DNA from: Novosphingobium sp. 9
GTDB taxonomy: Bacteria; Pseudomonadota; Alphaproteobacteria; Sphingomonadales; Sphingomonadaceae
Direction of reading: 5' to 3'
NCBI RefSeq assembly: GCF_025340265.1
Contig: NZ_CP022707.1
Span: forward strand, 186,001 to 250,000
Length of the DNA stretch: 64,000 bases
The notes below the pieces were generated by a model. It did not search any database. It saw only the letters and a list, made by a program, of their open reading frames with translations, and had not been told where the DNA came from. A program made the translations under genes and the position numbers. Each line of letters starts with the position of its first letter. Position 1 is the first letter of the stretch. Positions 38,194 to 48,081 of this stretch are shown one piece after another.

Positions 38194-39912
38194 TCACGCT
38201 CCGGCCGGATGGGCTGGCCCGTGACCGGGAGACTCGATCACCGGCAGCGTCTCGAACTGGTGATAGGGCGGCGGGCTGGTCAGCGTCCATTCCAGCGTCG
38301 TCGCGCCATCGCCCCAGTAATTGTCGGCAGCGCGTTTGCCCGCGATATAGGCATAGGCGATGTTCGCCAGCCACACGACAAGGCTGGCGGCCATGATCAG
38401 GTAGCCGATGCTGGCGATGTGGTTCCAGTAGGTATAGGCTTCCGCATAGTCCGGATAGCGGCGCGGCATGCCCTGCAATCCCAGGAAATGCATCGGGAAG
38501 AAGATCGTGTTCACTCCCACGAAGAAGATCCAGAAATGGATATGGGCGAGCAGTTCGGAGTGCATCCGCCCGCTCATCTTCGGGAACCAGTAATAGAACC
38601 CGGCGAACAGCGCCGTCACCGCGCCCAGCGAGAGCACGTAGTGGAAGTGCGCGACGACGTAGTAGGTATCGTGCACCCCGTCGTCGAAACCGCCGTTGGC
38701 CAGCGCCACGCCGGTCACGCCGCCCACGGTGAACAGGAAGATGAAGCCGAAAGCCCAGACCATCGGGCTCTTGAACTCCACCGAGCCGCCCCACATCGTC
38801 GCGATCCACGAGAAGATCTTGATGCCGGTGGGCACTGCGATCAGCATCGTGGCACCGGTGAAGTACATCTTCACGTCCACCGACAGGCCGGTGGCATACA
38901 TGTGGTGCGCCCAGACGATGAAGCCCACCGCGCCGATCGCCACCATCGCGTAGACCATGCCCAGATAGCCGAACACCGGCTTGTGGCTGAAGGTGGAGAC
39001 CACCTGGCTGATGATCCCGAAGCCGGGCAGGATCATGATGTAGACTTCCGGGTGCCCGAAGAACCAGAACAGGTGCTGGTAGAGCACCGGATCGCCGCCG
39101 CCCGACGCCTCGAAGAAGGTCGTGCCGAAATTGCGGTCGGTCAGCAGCATGGTGATCGCGGCGGCCAGCACCGGCAGCGAGAGCAGCAGCAGGAACGCCG
39201 TGACCAGCATCGACCACACGAACAGCGGCATGCGATGCAGCGTCATCCCCGGCGCGCGCATGTTGAAGATGGTGGTGATGAAGTTGATCGCGCCCATGAT
39301 CGAGCCTGCGCCCGCCAGATGCAGCGCGAAGATGCCGAAGTCCACCGCCGGCCCCTGCGAGCCCGAGGTCGAGAGCGGGGCATAGACCGTCCAGCCGGTC
39401 CCGGCGCCAAGGCCCGTCCCACCCGGCACGAAGGCCGAGGCCATCAGCGAGCAGAAACCCGCCACCGTCAGCCAGAACGAGATGTTGTTCATGCGCGGAA
39501 AGGCCATGTCCGGCGCGCCGATCATCAGCGGCACGAACCAGTTGCCGAAGCCGCCGATCATCGCGGGCATCACCATGAAGAACACCATAATCAGGCCATG
39601 CGCGGTGATCAGCACGTTCCAGGTGTGCAGGGTGGTGGTGAAATCGGGGTTCTTCTCGCCGAACCAACTGGCGATAGTGCCCAGGTACTGGATGCCCGGC
39701 TCTGCCAGTTCCAGACGCATCAGGCCCGAGACCGCGCCGCCCACGATCCCCGCGATAATCGCGAAGATCAGGTACATCGTGCCGATGTCCTTGTGGTTGG
39801 TCGACATGAACCAGCGCACGAAGAACGCGGGCTTGTGATCGTGCGAGTGCCCTGTGTGATGGGCGCCGTGGTCTTCGACGTTGCCGTGGAAGTGGTCGAT
39901 GGTAGTGGCCAT
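38194..39912 (-). CDS. ctaD: cytochrome c oxidase subunit I
   Basis: The catalytic subunit of the aa3-type oxidase, 572 residues with twelve transmembrane helices. [20 protein letters not shown] supplies a heme a His, [16 protein letters not shown] holds the CuB His-Tyr pair, and [10 protein letters not shown] and [13 protein letters not shown] hold the remaining CuB and heme ligands. It lies between coxB and ctaB. Confidence 0.97.
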   Translation of the reverse strand: MATTIDHFHGNVEDHGAHHTGHSHDHKPAFFVRWFMSTNHKDIGTMYLIFAIIAGIVGGAVSGLMRLELAEPGIQYLGTIASWFGEKNPDFTTTLHTWNVLITAHGLIMVFFMVMPAMIGGFGNWFVPLMIGAPDMAFPRMNNISFWLTVAGFCSLMASAFVPGGTGLGAGTGWTVYAPLSTSGSQGPAVDFGIFALHLAGAGSIMGAINFITTIFNMRAPGMTLHRMPLFVWSMLVTAFLLLLSLPVLAAAITMLLTDRNFGTTFFEASGGGDPVLYQHLFWFFGHPEVYIMILPGFGIISQVVSTFSHKPVFGYLGMVYAMVAIGAVGFIVWAHHMYATGLSVDVKMYFTGATMLIAVPTGIKIFSWIATMWGGSVEFKSPMVWAFGFIFLFTVGGVTGVALANGGFDDGVHDTYYVVAHFHYVLSLGAVTALFAGFYYWFPKMSGRMHSELLAHIHFWIFFVGVNTIFFPMHFLGLQGMPRRYPDYAEAYTYWNHIASIGYLIMAASLVVWLANIAYAYIAGKRAADNYWGDGATTLEWTLTSPPPYHQFETLPVIESPGHGPAHPAGA

Positions 39913-39928
39913 GGTCTCTTCCTCCCGG

Positions 39929-40957
39929 TCAGTCAGCTTGGGTCTGGGGTGCGGCGGGCGTCACCAGAGCGAGCCCGGACCGGTGCGCGTCCACTTTCGC
40001 GCCCGCATGGGTCATCACCCAGGCATTGTACCTGTCGCGCGGCAGCGCCTCGACCGCGATCGGCATGAAGCCGTGCTTGGCCCCGCACAATTCCGAGCAC
40101 TGGCCGTAATAGACCCCCGGCTTCTCGACATAGAGCACGCGCTCGTTGATCCGCCCCGGCACCGCGTCCAGCTTGAACCACAAGGACGGTACCGCGAAGG
40201 AGTGGATCACGTCCGTTGCGGTGATGAGCAGGCGGATCGGCTCTCCGGCGGGCACGACCATGCGGTTGTCGACCTCCAGATGCGAAGGCCCGTCCCACGG
40301 TTTCGAGCCGACATAGCGCACGCCCGCGTTGATCACCGGCTGGCCGGGCACGTTCAGCATGTTCGAGATCACCTCGAAATCGCCGTTGTCGGGATAGCTG
40401 TAGCTCCAGAACCACTGGTTGCCCGTGACCTTGATGGTCAGCGCGTTGGCGGGGGCGGGCTTGTACTGCTTGGCGATCAGGTCGAACGAGGGCACCGCGA
40501 TGCCCAGCAGGATGAACACCGGCGCCAGCGTCCAGATCACTTCGAGCGCGGTGTTGTGGCTGGTGCGCGAAGGCGTGGGATTGCGCCGGTTGTTGAAGCG
40601 CGCCGCGACGATGCCCAGCAGGATCAGCACGAACAGGCAGATGACCACCAGCACCGGCAGCAGCACCGCGTCATGGATCCATTCGGCATATTGCCCGGTC
40701 GGCGAGAACTGGCGCTGCATGCCGATCCCGCCGTCCACCGGCATGCCGATCCCCCGCGTCGGCGTCATCGGGATATAGGCAGGTGTTGGGGCAGGTGTCG
40801 TGGCGGCCGCTGCAGGCGCAGCAGCCGGGGTCTTTGCCGCCGCCTGCGCAAGGGCAGACCCGATCCCCAGCCCAGGCCAGATCACGCCCCCGGTCAAAGC
40901 GACCGCCCCCCGCACGAATGTTCTGCCAACGATGGTTCTCGCCGCCCTGCCTGTCAT
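39929..40957 (-). CDS. ctaC: cytochrome c oxidase subunit II
   Basis: The electron-entry subunit. A signal peptide and an Ala/Pro linker precede two membrane helices ([19 protein letters not shown] and [20 protein letters not shown]). A cupredoxin domain follows with the CuA site: [10 protein letters not shown] (His) and [18 protein letters not shown] (two Cys, His, Met). The ATG at 40957 ([11 protein letters not shown]) gives 342 residues; the frame is open to 41020. First gene of the cox operon, divergent from pyrE. Confidence 0.95.
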   Translation of the reverse strand: MTGRAARTIVGRTFVRGAVALTGGVIWPGLGIGSALAQAAAKTPAAAPAAAATTPAPTPAYIPMTPTRGIGMPVDGGIGMQRQFSPTGQYAEWIHDAVLLPVLVVICLFVLILLGIVAARFNNRRNPTPSRTSHNTALEVIWTLAPVFILLGIAVPSFDLIAKQYKPAPANALTIKVTGNQWFWSYSYPDNGDFEVISNMLNVPGQPVINAGVRYVGSKPWDGPSHLEVDNRMVVPAGEPIRLLITATDVIHSFAVPSLWFKLDAVPGRINERVLYVEKPGVYYGQCSELCGAKHGFMPIAVEALPRDRYNAWVMTHAGAKVDAHRSGLALVTPAAPQTQAD

Positions 40958-41246
40958 CGTCACTCCCACCGCATCAAGCCGCGCGTCATGGTGCGCATCG
41001 AGATCGGGCTGCATCGGCACGGCAGAACGGTTGGGGGAGGACGGATTTCGAGTGTCCAGGCCTTTCCCGTACGTCCGGGCGCGCGCATCCTCTCTTGTAT
41101 AAGCGGGAGCTTCTTGCCCCCGTCTCTCACATGGCTATACGCGCGCTTGCCGGTCGTCTCAAGCGACTCTAGGAAATTTCGGGCTCGGGATCGGAGCGAA
41201 AGTCTTCTCCCGCGCCGCCATGACACGCGAAGGGAGCCATTTCGCA

Positions 41247-41831
41247 ATGCTCGAAGAAGACGTCCTCGCCGAGTTCCGCCAGAGCAAGGCCCTGCTCGAA
41301 GGACACTTCCTCCTCTCCTCGGGTCGCCACAGCGCGCACTACCTGCAATGCGCCCGCGTGCTGATGAACCCCGACCGCGCCGCGCGCCTCGCCGTCGCCA
41401 TCGCCGCCAAGCTGCCGCATGACCTGCGCCGCCAGATCACCAAGGTCGTCTCGCCCGCGATGGGCGGCGTGATCATCGGTCAGGAGATGGGCCGCGCGTT
41501 GCAGGTCGATGCCATGTTCGTCGAGCGCCCCACCGGCACCTTCGAGCTGCGCCGCGGCTTCTCGCTGGAGCCTTCCGACCGCGTGCTGATGGTCGAGGAC
41601 GTGGTGACGACCGGCCTGTCCAGCCGCGAGGCGATCAAGGCCATCGAGGAAACCGGCGCGCGCGTGATCGCCGCCGCCTCGCTGGTGGACCGCACCGCAG
41701 GCGCCGTGGACCTTGGCGTGCCGTTCTTCCCGCTCGTCGCGCTGAACTTCCCGACCTACGCGCCCGATGAAGTTCCCGCCGAACTCGCCAAGACCCCCGC
41801 GATCAAGCCGGGCAGCCGCGCACAGCCTTGA
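41247..41831 (+). CDS. pyrE: orotate phosphoribosyltransferase
   Basis: A type I phosphoribosyltransferase of pyrimidine synthesis. LLEGHFLLSSGRHSAHYLQC and GGVIIGQEMGRAL are family blocks, and the PRPP-binding loop is VLMVEDVVTTGLSSREA. ATG 41247 gives MLEEDVLAEF and 194 residues, with AAGGGAG about 11 bases upstream; ATG 41220 is an alternative. First gene of a long plus-strand run. Confidence 0.93.
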   Translation: MLEEDVLAEFRQSKALLEGHFLLSSGRHSAHYLQCARVLMNPDRAARLAVAIAAKLPHDLRRQITKVVSPAMGGVIIGQEMGRALQVDAMFVERPTGTFELRRGFSLEPSDRVLMVEDVVTTGLSSREAIKAIEETGARVIAAASLVDRTAGAVDLGVPFFPLVALNFPTYAPDEVPAELAKTPAIKPGSRAQP

Positions 41832-41873
41832 TCTTCTCTATCGCTTAAACCTTCTCCAGCCCAGGAACCCGGC

Positions 41874-42613
41874 ATGAACGTCCTTTCCCCGCGAAGCTGC
41901 GCCTCGGCGTCAACATCGATCATGTGGCGACGATCCGTAACGCGCGCGGAGGCGTTCATCCCGATCCGGTGCGCGCGGCGGAAATCGTGGCACGCGCGGG
42001 CGGAGACGGCATCACCGTCCACTTGCGCGAGGACCGCCGCCACATCAAGGACGACGACATCTCGCGCGTTCAGGCCGCCACCGGCCTGCCGCTCAATCTG
42101 GAAATGGCGGCAACCGACGAGATGCTGGAGATCGCGCTGCGCCATCGCCCGCACGCCGCCTGCATCGTGCCCGAACGGCGCGAGGAGCGCACCACCGAGG
42201 GCGGGCTGGACGCTGCCGGGCAGCACAACCGCCTCGCGCCGATCTGCGCCCGCCTTGCCGATGCGGGCGTGCGCGTCAGCCTGTTCATCGCCCCCGAGCC
42301 GATACAGATCGAAGCGGCGATGAAGCTGGGCGCGCCGGTGGTCGAATTCCACACCGGCGAATATGCCCACGCCACCGACGAGCAGGTCGAGATCGAGCTG
42401 AAGCGCATCGCCGACATGGCCGCGCTCGCCGCCAAGAACGGCATCGAGCCGCACGCCGGGCATGGCCTGACCTACGAGAACGTCCAGCCGATCGCCGCCA
42501 TTCCCCAGATCGCCGAACTCAACATCGGCCACTACCTGATCGGCGAGGCGATCTTCATCGGCCTCGAAGCCAGCGTCGCCAAGATGCGCGCGCTGATGGA
42601 CGAGGTCCGTTGA
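41874..42613 (+). CDS. pdxJ: pyridoxine 5'-phosphate synthase, 5' end out of frame
   Basis: A TIM-barrel enzyme that makes pyridoxine 5'-phosphate from DXP and 3-amino-2-oxopropyl phosphate. [37 protein letters not shown] and [11 protein letters not shown] are the expected motifs. The open frame starts at ATG 41924, which removes the conserved [10 protein letters not shown]. That sequence is present just upstream in another frame. Adding one C to the CCCC run at 41887-41890 joins [20 protein letters not shown] from ATG 41874. One base is probably missing. Confidence 0.93.
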
Positions 42614-42618
42614 ACCCC

Positions 42619-42891
42619 ATGAAGATCGTGCGTCCCCTGCTGTGGATTCTGGCCATGCTGGCCCTGCTGGTCACGTCTTACGTGGCGGCGGGAAGCGTGC
42701 TGATGCCGGGCAGCTGGACCGGGGTGTTCCTCGCCTACCGCCTGTTCTACCTTGCCAGCTTCGTCATCTCGATCGCCTGCGTCTGCGCCGCCGCCGTGGC
42801 CAAGCTGCCGCGCCGCAAGCGGGCGCTGCTGGCGATCCCCGTCGTTATCGCGCTCGCCGATATCGCCTTCGTATGGTGGATCAACCGATGA
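42619..42891 (+). CDS. hypothetical small membrane protein
   Basis: A 90-residue protein from ATG 42619 with three hydrophobic helices: [37 protein letters not shown] and [19 protein letters not shown], separated by basic turns such as KLPRRKR. Its stop overlaps the acpS ATG (ATGA) and its start is 5 bp after pdxJ, so it is in the operon. No family recognised. Confidence 0.7.
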   Translation: MKIVRPLLWILAMLALLVTSYVAAGSVLMPGSWTGVFLAYRLFYLASFVISIACVCAAAVAKLPRRKRALLAIPVVIALADIAFVWWINR

Positions 42892-43316
42892 TCCTCGGCC
42901 TCGGCTCGGACTTGTGCAATATAGAGCGGATCGCGAATTCGCTCGAGCGCTATGGCGACCGCTTCCTCCAGCGCGTCTTCACCGATCTAGAGCAGGCCAA
43001 GGCCGCGCGGCGCCCGCATACCGTGGCGGGAACGCTCGCCAAGCGCTTTGCCGCCAAGGAAGCGTTCTCCAAGGCGGTCGGCACCGGGTTCAAGGCGGGC
43101 GTGTTCATGAAGGACATCGGCGTCGTCAACGCCCCTTCCGGCGCGCCCACGCTAGCGCTGACCGGCGGCGCGAAGGCGCGGCTCGACAGCATGACACCGG
43201 AAGGTCACGAGGCAGTGGTTCACCTCACGCTCACCGATGACCATCCATGGGCACAGGCCTTCGTCGTTATCGAGGCGCGCCCGCTCGCGCCGCATCCGGG
43301 TGCCCCCACCGCATGA
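42888..43316 (+). CDS. acpS: holo-[acyl-carrier-protein] synthase
   Basis: Transfers 4'-phosphopantetheine from CoA to acyl carrier protein. [15 protein letters not shown] holds the metal-binding Asp8, and [18 protein letters not shown] holds Glu58. It is 142 residues, slightly long at the C terminus. The stop codon region overlaps the lepB start (43313) by 4 bp. Confidence 0.94.
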   Translation: MILGLGSDLCNIERIANSLERYGDRFLQRVFTDLEQAKAARRPHTVAGTLAKRFAAKEAFSKAVGTGFKAGVFMKDIGVVNAPSGAPTLALTGGAKARLDSMTPEGHEAVVHLTLTDDHPWAQAFVVIEARPLAPHPGAPTA

Positions 43317-44269
43317 CCAACAACACTTCCGAGACCGCTTCCCCAACCATGACCAAGACGCCCCCCAGCGACAGCACCGGCAGCAAGGACGGCGAGAAGG
43401 TCAACTGGTGGCGCGAGTTGCGCGGCCTTGCGGTGATGCTGCTGGCGGTGCTGGCGTTCCACTCGTTCGTGGCCAAGCCGTTCTACATCCCCTCGATCTC
43501 GATGATGCCCAACCTGCTGGTGGGCGATCGGCTGGTCGTCTCGAAGTATCCCTACGGCTGGGACTGGTCCTCGCTCAGCTTCCACCTGATGCCGCGCGGC
43601 ACCTGGCGGATCGCGGGCAAGACCCCGCAATACGGCGATATCGTGATCGTCGTGCCGCGCAACCGCAAGGAAGACCTGATCAAGCGCGTCGTCGGCCTGC
43701 CCGGAGACCGCATCGCCGTGGTCAATGGCCAGATCGTGCTCAACGGCAAGCCGGTGCCGCAGCGCGCACAGCCAGCCCTCGAACTGGCGGTCGATCCCGA
43801 TCAGCCGTGCGAGGAAGAGACCTTCCCCGGCCTCAAGGGCAAGCTGCCTTCGGGCAAGGAAGTGTGCGAACTGCCGCTTTATCGTGAAACCCTGCCCAAC
43901 GGCGCGAGTTACGACATTATCGACCATATGGATCAGCCCTTGGACCACTATCCCGAAATCACGGTTCCCAAGGGTCAGGTCTTCGTGATGGGCGATGACC
44001 GCGACCATTCGGCCGACAGCCGCGAGCCGCTGTGGGGCAATGGCCTTGGCGGTCCCGTCCCGCTCTCCGACATCGGTGGCCGGGCAGAGTTCCTGACCTT
44101 CTCGCTCAACGGCACCGAAAGCTGGAACCCGATCAGCTGGTTCCACGCGCTGCGCAGCGGCCGCGCCTTCACCAGCCTGCGCCCGAAGATCGACGAGGCC
44201 GCCGCCAGGACCGCCTACGGCACCGTGACCCAGCCCGGCGTCTCGCTGGCGGAAACGACGCCCCACTGA
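43313..44269 (+). CDS. lepB: signal peptidase I
   Basis: A membrane serine protease that removes signal peptides. One membrane helix at about residues 38-54 ([17 protein letters not shown]) precedes the catalytic Ser63 in [17 protein letters not shown]. The general-base Lys124 lies in [16 protein letters not shown], and [15 protein letters not shown] is box E. A proline-charged cytoplasmic N terminus precedes the helix. At 318 residues it is longer than many because of an insertion with paired Cys (QPCEEE, KEVCEL). Confidence 0.94.
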   Translation: MTNNTSETASPTMTKTPPSDSTGSKDGEKVNWWRELRGLAVMLLAVLAFHSFVAKPFYIPSISMMPNLLVGDRLVVSKYPYGWDWSSLSFHLMPRGTWRIAGKTPQYGDIVIVVPRNRKEDLIKRVVGLPGDRIAVVNGQIVLNGKPVPQRAQPALELAVDPDQPCEEETFPGLKGKLPSGKEVCELPLYRETLPNGASYDIIDHMDQPLDHYPEITVPKGQVFVMGDDRDHSADSREPLWGNGLGGPVPLSDIGGRAEFLTFSLNGTESWNPISWFHALRSGRAFTSLRPKIDEAAARTAYGTVTQPGVSLAETTPH

Positions 44270-44285
44270 TGGCACGGGCGCACTG

Positions 44286-45440
44286 ATGGCGAGCGGGGGC
44301 ACGCATCACACGGAAACCCCGGCAGACCCTCGGGCGGATACCACGCCCATGGTCGCCTATACCGGGCCGACCGACATCGCCGACCCGCTGGTCCGCACCG
44401 AAGTGCGCAAGGCGCTGGTGTGGGTCGGCATGGTCGCTGCCTTCGCGCTGGTGGCGTTCCTCTCGCAATCGCTGATGGTGATCTTCGGCGGCATCGTCTT
44501 CGGCAGCCTGATCGACGGCGGCGCGCGCCTCGTCGCCCGCGTGATCCCGATCCCGCGCACCTGGTGCGTGGGGATCGTGCTGCTGGCCGCGGCGCTGTTC
44601 TTCGTGTGGATGACGCATTTCGCGGGCAACCAGATCACCACGCAGGCAACGCAGCTTCCCGCCACCATCGAAAAGCAGGGCCGCGAACTGCTGCTCTGGC
44701 TGGACCATCACGGCATCGACCTGCGCATCGGTGACTGGCGCAACCTGCTGCACGAGGGGCTTTCCGGCATCGGACAGGTCACCGCAGCGCTCGGCGGCCT
44801 GATCGGCGCGGTGACGACGGTGTTCCTGATCGTGGTGCTGGGCATCTATTTCGCGCTGGAGCCGCGTCTGTACCGTCGCGGCGTGGCGTGGGTGCTGCCG
44901 CAGGACCGCCGCCGCCACTTCGAGAAGACCACCCGGATGATGGGCCACGCGCTGCGCCGCCTGCTGTTCGGACGGGTGATCGGCATGGTGATCGAGGGTG
45001 TGTTCACCTGGGCGATGCTGCAGGGCTACGGCGTGCCGATGGCCGCGCTGCTGGGCCTCATCACCGGGTTGCTGGCCTTCATGCCCAACATCGGCGCACC
45101 GATTTCAGGCATGCTGATGATCCTCGTCGGCTTTTCGGGCGGGATGCAGATGGGCTTCTACACCATCGGCGTCTACGTCATGATCCACCTGATCGACGGC
45201 TACGTGATCGTCCCTGTGATCGCCCGCAAGACGGTGGACCTGCCCCCGGCGCTGGTGCTGGCCGCCCAGCTGATCATGGGCGTGCTGTTCGGCGTGATCG
45301 GCCTGATCCTTGCCGATCCGCTGGTGGCGATGATCAAGATCTGGCTGGAGCAGCAGGCGACGCACAACCGCGAGGATTTCGACCACGCTGCCGAGGTCGC
45401 CGCCGAAGTCGCAGCTGCCAGCGCTGCTTCCGGCGACTGA
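44286..45440 (+). CDS. AI-2E family transporter (PerM-like)
   Basis: A polytopic membrane protein of 384 residues in the AI-2 exporter/PerM family. It has a short polar N terminus, a helix pair, and a soluble loop (TTQATQLPATIEKQGRELLL). The conserved C-terminal core has GVPMAALLGLITGLLAFMPN, IGAPISGMLMIL and LADPLVAMIKIWLEQQ. Some members are Na+/H+ antiporters; the substrate here is unknown. It is 16 bp downstream of lepB. Confidence 0.85.
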   Translation: MASGGTHHTETPADPRADTTPMVAYTGPTDIADPLVRTEVRKALVWVGMVAAFALVAFLSQSLMVIFGGIVFGSLIDGGARLVARVIPIPRTWCVGIVLLAAALFFVWMTHFAGNQITTQATQLPATIEKQGRELLLWLDHHGIDLRIGDWRNLLHEGLSGIGQVTAALGGLIGAVTTVFLIVVLGIYFALEPRLYRRGVAWVLPQDRRRHFEKTTRMMGHALRRLLFGRVIGMVIEGVFTWAMLQGYGVPMAALLGLITGLLAFMPNIGAPISGMLMILVGFSGGMQMGFYTIGVYVMIHLIDGYVIVPVIARKTVDLPPALVLAAQLIMGVLFGVIGLILADPLVAMIKIWLEQQATHNREDFDHAAEVAAEVAAASAASGD

Positions 45441-45453
45441 CGACAGCCCGCCG

Positions 45454-46725
45454 ATGGCCCGCAAGTTCCTCTACGCCGTCGCCGGCCTCGTGGTCCTCGC
45501 TCTCGCTGCGGTCATTCTCCTGCGGATCTATGCCGACGAGCTGACCGAGATGGCCTTCGTGCCGACCGCGAAGTTCGTGCAGCAACCTCCCGTCAGCCCC
45601 GGAGCCTACAACGATCCGCGCCTGTGGATCTCGCGCCCCGCCTCGGCAGGCGGCAACCCGCAGGACGATCCCGCGCGCTGGCTGCCGCCCGGCGTCCAGT
45701 CGCCGGAAAAGCCGCTGCACGTTGCCGTGTTCTTCGTCCACCCGACCAGCTTTGTCGCCCGTTCGGCGTGGAACGCCAGCCTGAGCGATCCCGAGGCCAA
45801 TGGCCGCGCGCGCCTGTTCGTGAAGGCCAACGCCACGCCGTTCAACGCCACGCCTGACCTGTGGGCGCCGCGCTACCGGCAGGCCGCCGTCGGCGCCTTC
45901 CTGACCGACGATCCGCAAGCCAGTCAGGCGCTGCAACTGGCCTATGGCGACGTGCTCGCCGCCTTCGACGTGTTCCTGAAGAACGCGCCGAAGGACGAGC
46001 CGATCGTGCTCGCCGGGCACAGCCAGGGCGCCTTCATGCTGCGCCGCCTGATGCGCGACCGGGTGGCGGGGCAACCGCTCGCCCGTCGGATCGTCGCGGT
46101 CTATGCGGTGGGCTGGCCAGTCTCGCTGGAGCACGACCTGCCGCGCATGGGCCTGCCCGCCTGCCACGATGCCGATTCCACCGGCTGCGTCGCCAGCTGG
46201 ATAAGCTTCGCCGACCCGGACGAGACGCAGATGCTGCGCCGCGCCTATGGCCGCCGCATGGGACTGGACTTCCAGCGCGTGGGCGACAGCCCGTTCCTGT
46301 GCACCAACCCGCTGACCGGCGCCTCGATGGAGCCGTCACCCGATCCTTCGGCAAGCGGTACGCCTGCATCACAGCACAGCACGGCCTCTGTCGAGCCCGA
46401 AGACGACGCCACCGACGCCCCGCCGTCGGTCGAGGCGGATGCCAAGATGAACCTCGGCACATTGGTGCCCGACTTCAAGACATGGACCGGCACGCTCGCC
46501 CCCGGCATGGTACCCGCGCGCTGCGGCCCGGACGACATTCTCCACATCGGATCGCCACCCGAACTCGATCTTGGCCCTTACGTGCTTCCCGGAAACAACT
46601 ATCACCTCTACGACGTGATGCTGTTCTGGGCCAATCTCAGGGCGGATTTCGAGCACCGGGTAGAGATATGGACGACACATCAGGCGCAGCTCCAGAAGGC
46701 GGCGCAGCACCGAAGGCACCGCTAG
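45454..46725 (+). CDS. DUF3089 domain-containing protein (alpha/beta hydrolase-like)
   Basis: A 423-residue protein with an N-terminal membrane anchor ([16 protein letters not shown]). The DUF3089 domain carries [13 protein letters not shown] [28 protein letters not shown] and the nucleophile elbow [14 protein letters not shown]. An acidic, Ser/Pro-rich spacer (about 290-330) interrupts the domain before the [16 protein letters not shown] end. A periplasmic-facing esterase or lipase role is possible but unproven. The last 58 bp overlap ruvX. Confidence 0.8.
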   Translation: MARKFLYAVAGLVVLALAAVILLRIYADELTEMAFVPTAKFVQQPPVSPGAYNDPRLWISRPASAGGNPQDDPARWLPPGVQSPEKPLHVAVFFVHPTSFVARSAWNASLSDPEANGRARLFVKANATPFNATPDLWAPRYRQAAVGAFLTDDPQASQALQLAYGDVLAAFDVFLKNAPKDEPIVLAGHSQGAFMLRRLMRDRVAGQPLARRIVAVYAVGWPVSLEHDLPRMGLPACHDADSTGCVASWISFADPDETQMLRRAYGRRMGLDFQRVGDSPFLCTNPLTGASMEPSPDPSASGTPASQHSTASVEPEDDATDAPPSVEADAKMNLGTLVPDFKTWTGTLAPGMVPARCGPDDILHIGSPPELDLGPYVLPGNNYHLYDVMLFWANLRADFEHRVEIWTTHQAQLQKAAQHRRHR

Positions 46726-47213
46726 CGCCGATCCTCACCGGCGCACTGGATTATCGCGACGCCTTGCCCGGTGGCGGCGCGCTCTTGGGCCTGGACCTTG
46801 GCACCCAGACCATCGGCACGGCGTTCTGCGATGCCGGCTGGCGTTTCGCCTCGCCCGGCAAGACGATCAAACGCGGCAAGTTCGGCGCCGACAAGGCCAC
46901 GATGGAAGCCCTGATCCGCGAGCGCTCGATCAAGGGCATCGTCATCGGCCTGCCGCTCAACATGGACGGCTCCTCCGGGCCGCGCGCGCAGTCGAGCCGC
47001 GCCTATGCCCGCAATCTGGCCGTGCTCGGCCTGCCGATCCTCTTGTGGGACGAGCGCTGGTCCACCTCCGGCGCCGAACGCAGCCTGATCGCACAGGATA
47101 TGAGCCGCGCCAAACGCTCCGAACGTATCGATTCCGCCGCCGCCGCCGTGATTCTGCAAGGCGCCATCGACGCGCTGGCAGGGGGATGTTCTGAGGGATG
47201 GAAATGGCCCTGA
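46668..47213 (+). CDS. ruvX: Holliday junction resolvase RuvX (YqgF)
   Basis: An RNase H-fold nuclease involved in 16S rRNA maturation or junction resolution. [17 protein letters not shown] holds the first Asp, [17 protein letters not shown] the second acid region, and [12 protein letters not shown] and [12 protein letters not shown] the end of the active site. ATG 46668 gives 181 residues with an N-terminal extension inside the preceding gene; it is the only ATG before the conserved core. Confidence 0.9.
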   Translation: MDDTSGAAPEGGAAPKAPLAPILTGALDYRDALPGGGALLGLDLGTQTIGTAFCDAGWRFASPGKTIKRGKFGADKATMEALIRERSIKGIVIGLPLNMDGSSGPRAQSSRAYARNLAVLGLPILLWDERWSTSGAERSLIAQDMSRAKRSERIDSAAAAVILQGAIDALAGGCSEGWKWP

Positions 47214-47228
47214 CTGAAGGCACCGCCA

Positions 47229-47234
47229 TATAAT
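47229..47234 (+). promoter_or_regulatory. -10-like TATAAT upstream of the orphan gene
   Basis: A perfect TATAAT lies 69 bp before the ATG at 47303. No good -35 box is visible at standard spacing, so this is weak evidence for a separate promoter. Confidence 0.35.
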
Positions 47235-47302
47235 GACATTACAAGGGTAGCGGTCCTCGGGATTTTCCGCGCATGTCCCTTGAATGAAAGGTCAGACATC
47301 TC

Positions 47303-47857
47303 ATGAAATTTCTGACGGATTGCCTCAACATCCTACGCCACTTGGACTGGCAGGCCATTGCTACCTTCGTGACAGGGCTGCTCGCAGTCATTGCTGCAAT
47401 ATTGGTTGGCCGCAAACAAATAGAGATCACGAAAAATCAATCTGAAATCCTTGCAGGTCAACTCAATCTCGAGCACGCGAAGCTGCGTGCCGACCTCTTT
47501 GAACGCAGGATGGCTGTTTATGAGGCAGCAGTGGAATTTCTAAATGAGACCGGCAATGATCGATTGGGTTCCCCCGAAAGCAACCAACGTTTTTCGAAAT
47601 TCGGGCAGCGAACGCGGGAAAGCCGCTTCCTCTTCAATGAGCCTGAAGTAACGCAAAAGCTCAAGCAAATGTCAGATCGATCATGGGAATATTTGCGAGA
47701 CAAGCAACTTCAATCATGCCCTGATGTGATTTTCGACGAACGCAGGCACGAGAATGTCGGTAATTTCTACCCATGGATATCACAAGCTCTCCATGATCTC
47801 GCCCTTATCATGGAGCCCGAGTTATCTATAGCGATCAAATCATCTCGCCAAGCCTGA
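47303..47857 (+). CDS. orphan membrane-anchored protein, atypical base composition
   Basis: A 184-residue protein: MKFLTDCLNILRHLD, a membrane helix (WQAIATFVTGLLAVIAAILV), then a charged helical region KQIEITKNQSEILAGQLNLE and KLRADLFERRMAVYEAAVEF, ending in a soluble domain. This N-terminal anchor plus long helix layout is common in uncharacterised bacterial proteins. The gene is visibly AT-richer than its neighbours and uses codons such as AAA, ATA and TTT freely, and it is followed by a REP-like pair. This indicates horizontal acquisition. Function unknown. Confidence 0.75.
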   Translation: MKFLTDCLNILRHLDWQAIATFVTGLLAVIAAILVGRKQIEITKNQSEILAGQLNLEHAKLRADLFERRMAVYEAAVEFLNETGNDRLGSPESNQRFSKFGQRTRESRFLFNEPEVTQKLKQMSDRSWEYLRDKQLQSCPDVIFDERRHENVGNFYPWISQALHDLALIMEPELSIAIKSSRQA

Positions 47858-47870
47858 GAAATCGAACCCT

Positions 47871-47969
47871 CGTCATCCCCGCACAGGCGGGGATCCAGTC
47901 GGCGTGACACGGTAGGGTAGGCTGTGGACGTGAGGGCAGAACTGGATTCCCGCCTGCGCGGGAATGACG
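47871..47969. repeat. paired REP-like inverted repeats, copy 2
   Basis: Left arm CGTCATCCCCGCACAGGCGG continuing GGATCCAGT, and right arm ACTGGATTCCCGCCTGCGCG continuing GGAATGACG (47941-47969), spaced as in the copy at 34535-34635. The right arms of the two copies are identical. It lies between the orphan gene and the cysG remnant. Confidence 0.85.
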
Positions 47970-48081
47970 AAGCAGGTGGGGTGCGGGCATGGCAAGGATA
48001 AGGCGGAAGGCCTGCCGAGCACCGCGCGGCCAGCTACGAGCACCGCGCGGCCCAGCTCCAAACGCCGTCCCGCCCCTCAGA

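Noticed and set aside
38209..40068. A 619-codon open frame antisense to ctaD
   Set aside because: Antisense shadow of cytochrome oxidase subunit I with biased Arg/His/Asp composition; no recognisable domain or ribosome binding site.
47303..47857. Prophage or integron remnant around the orphan gene
   Set aside because: No integrase, attachment duplication or phage gene is visible; only the composition shift and a REP pair.
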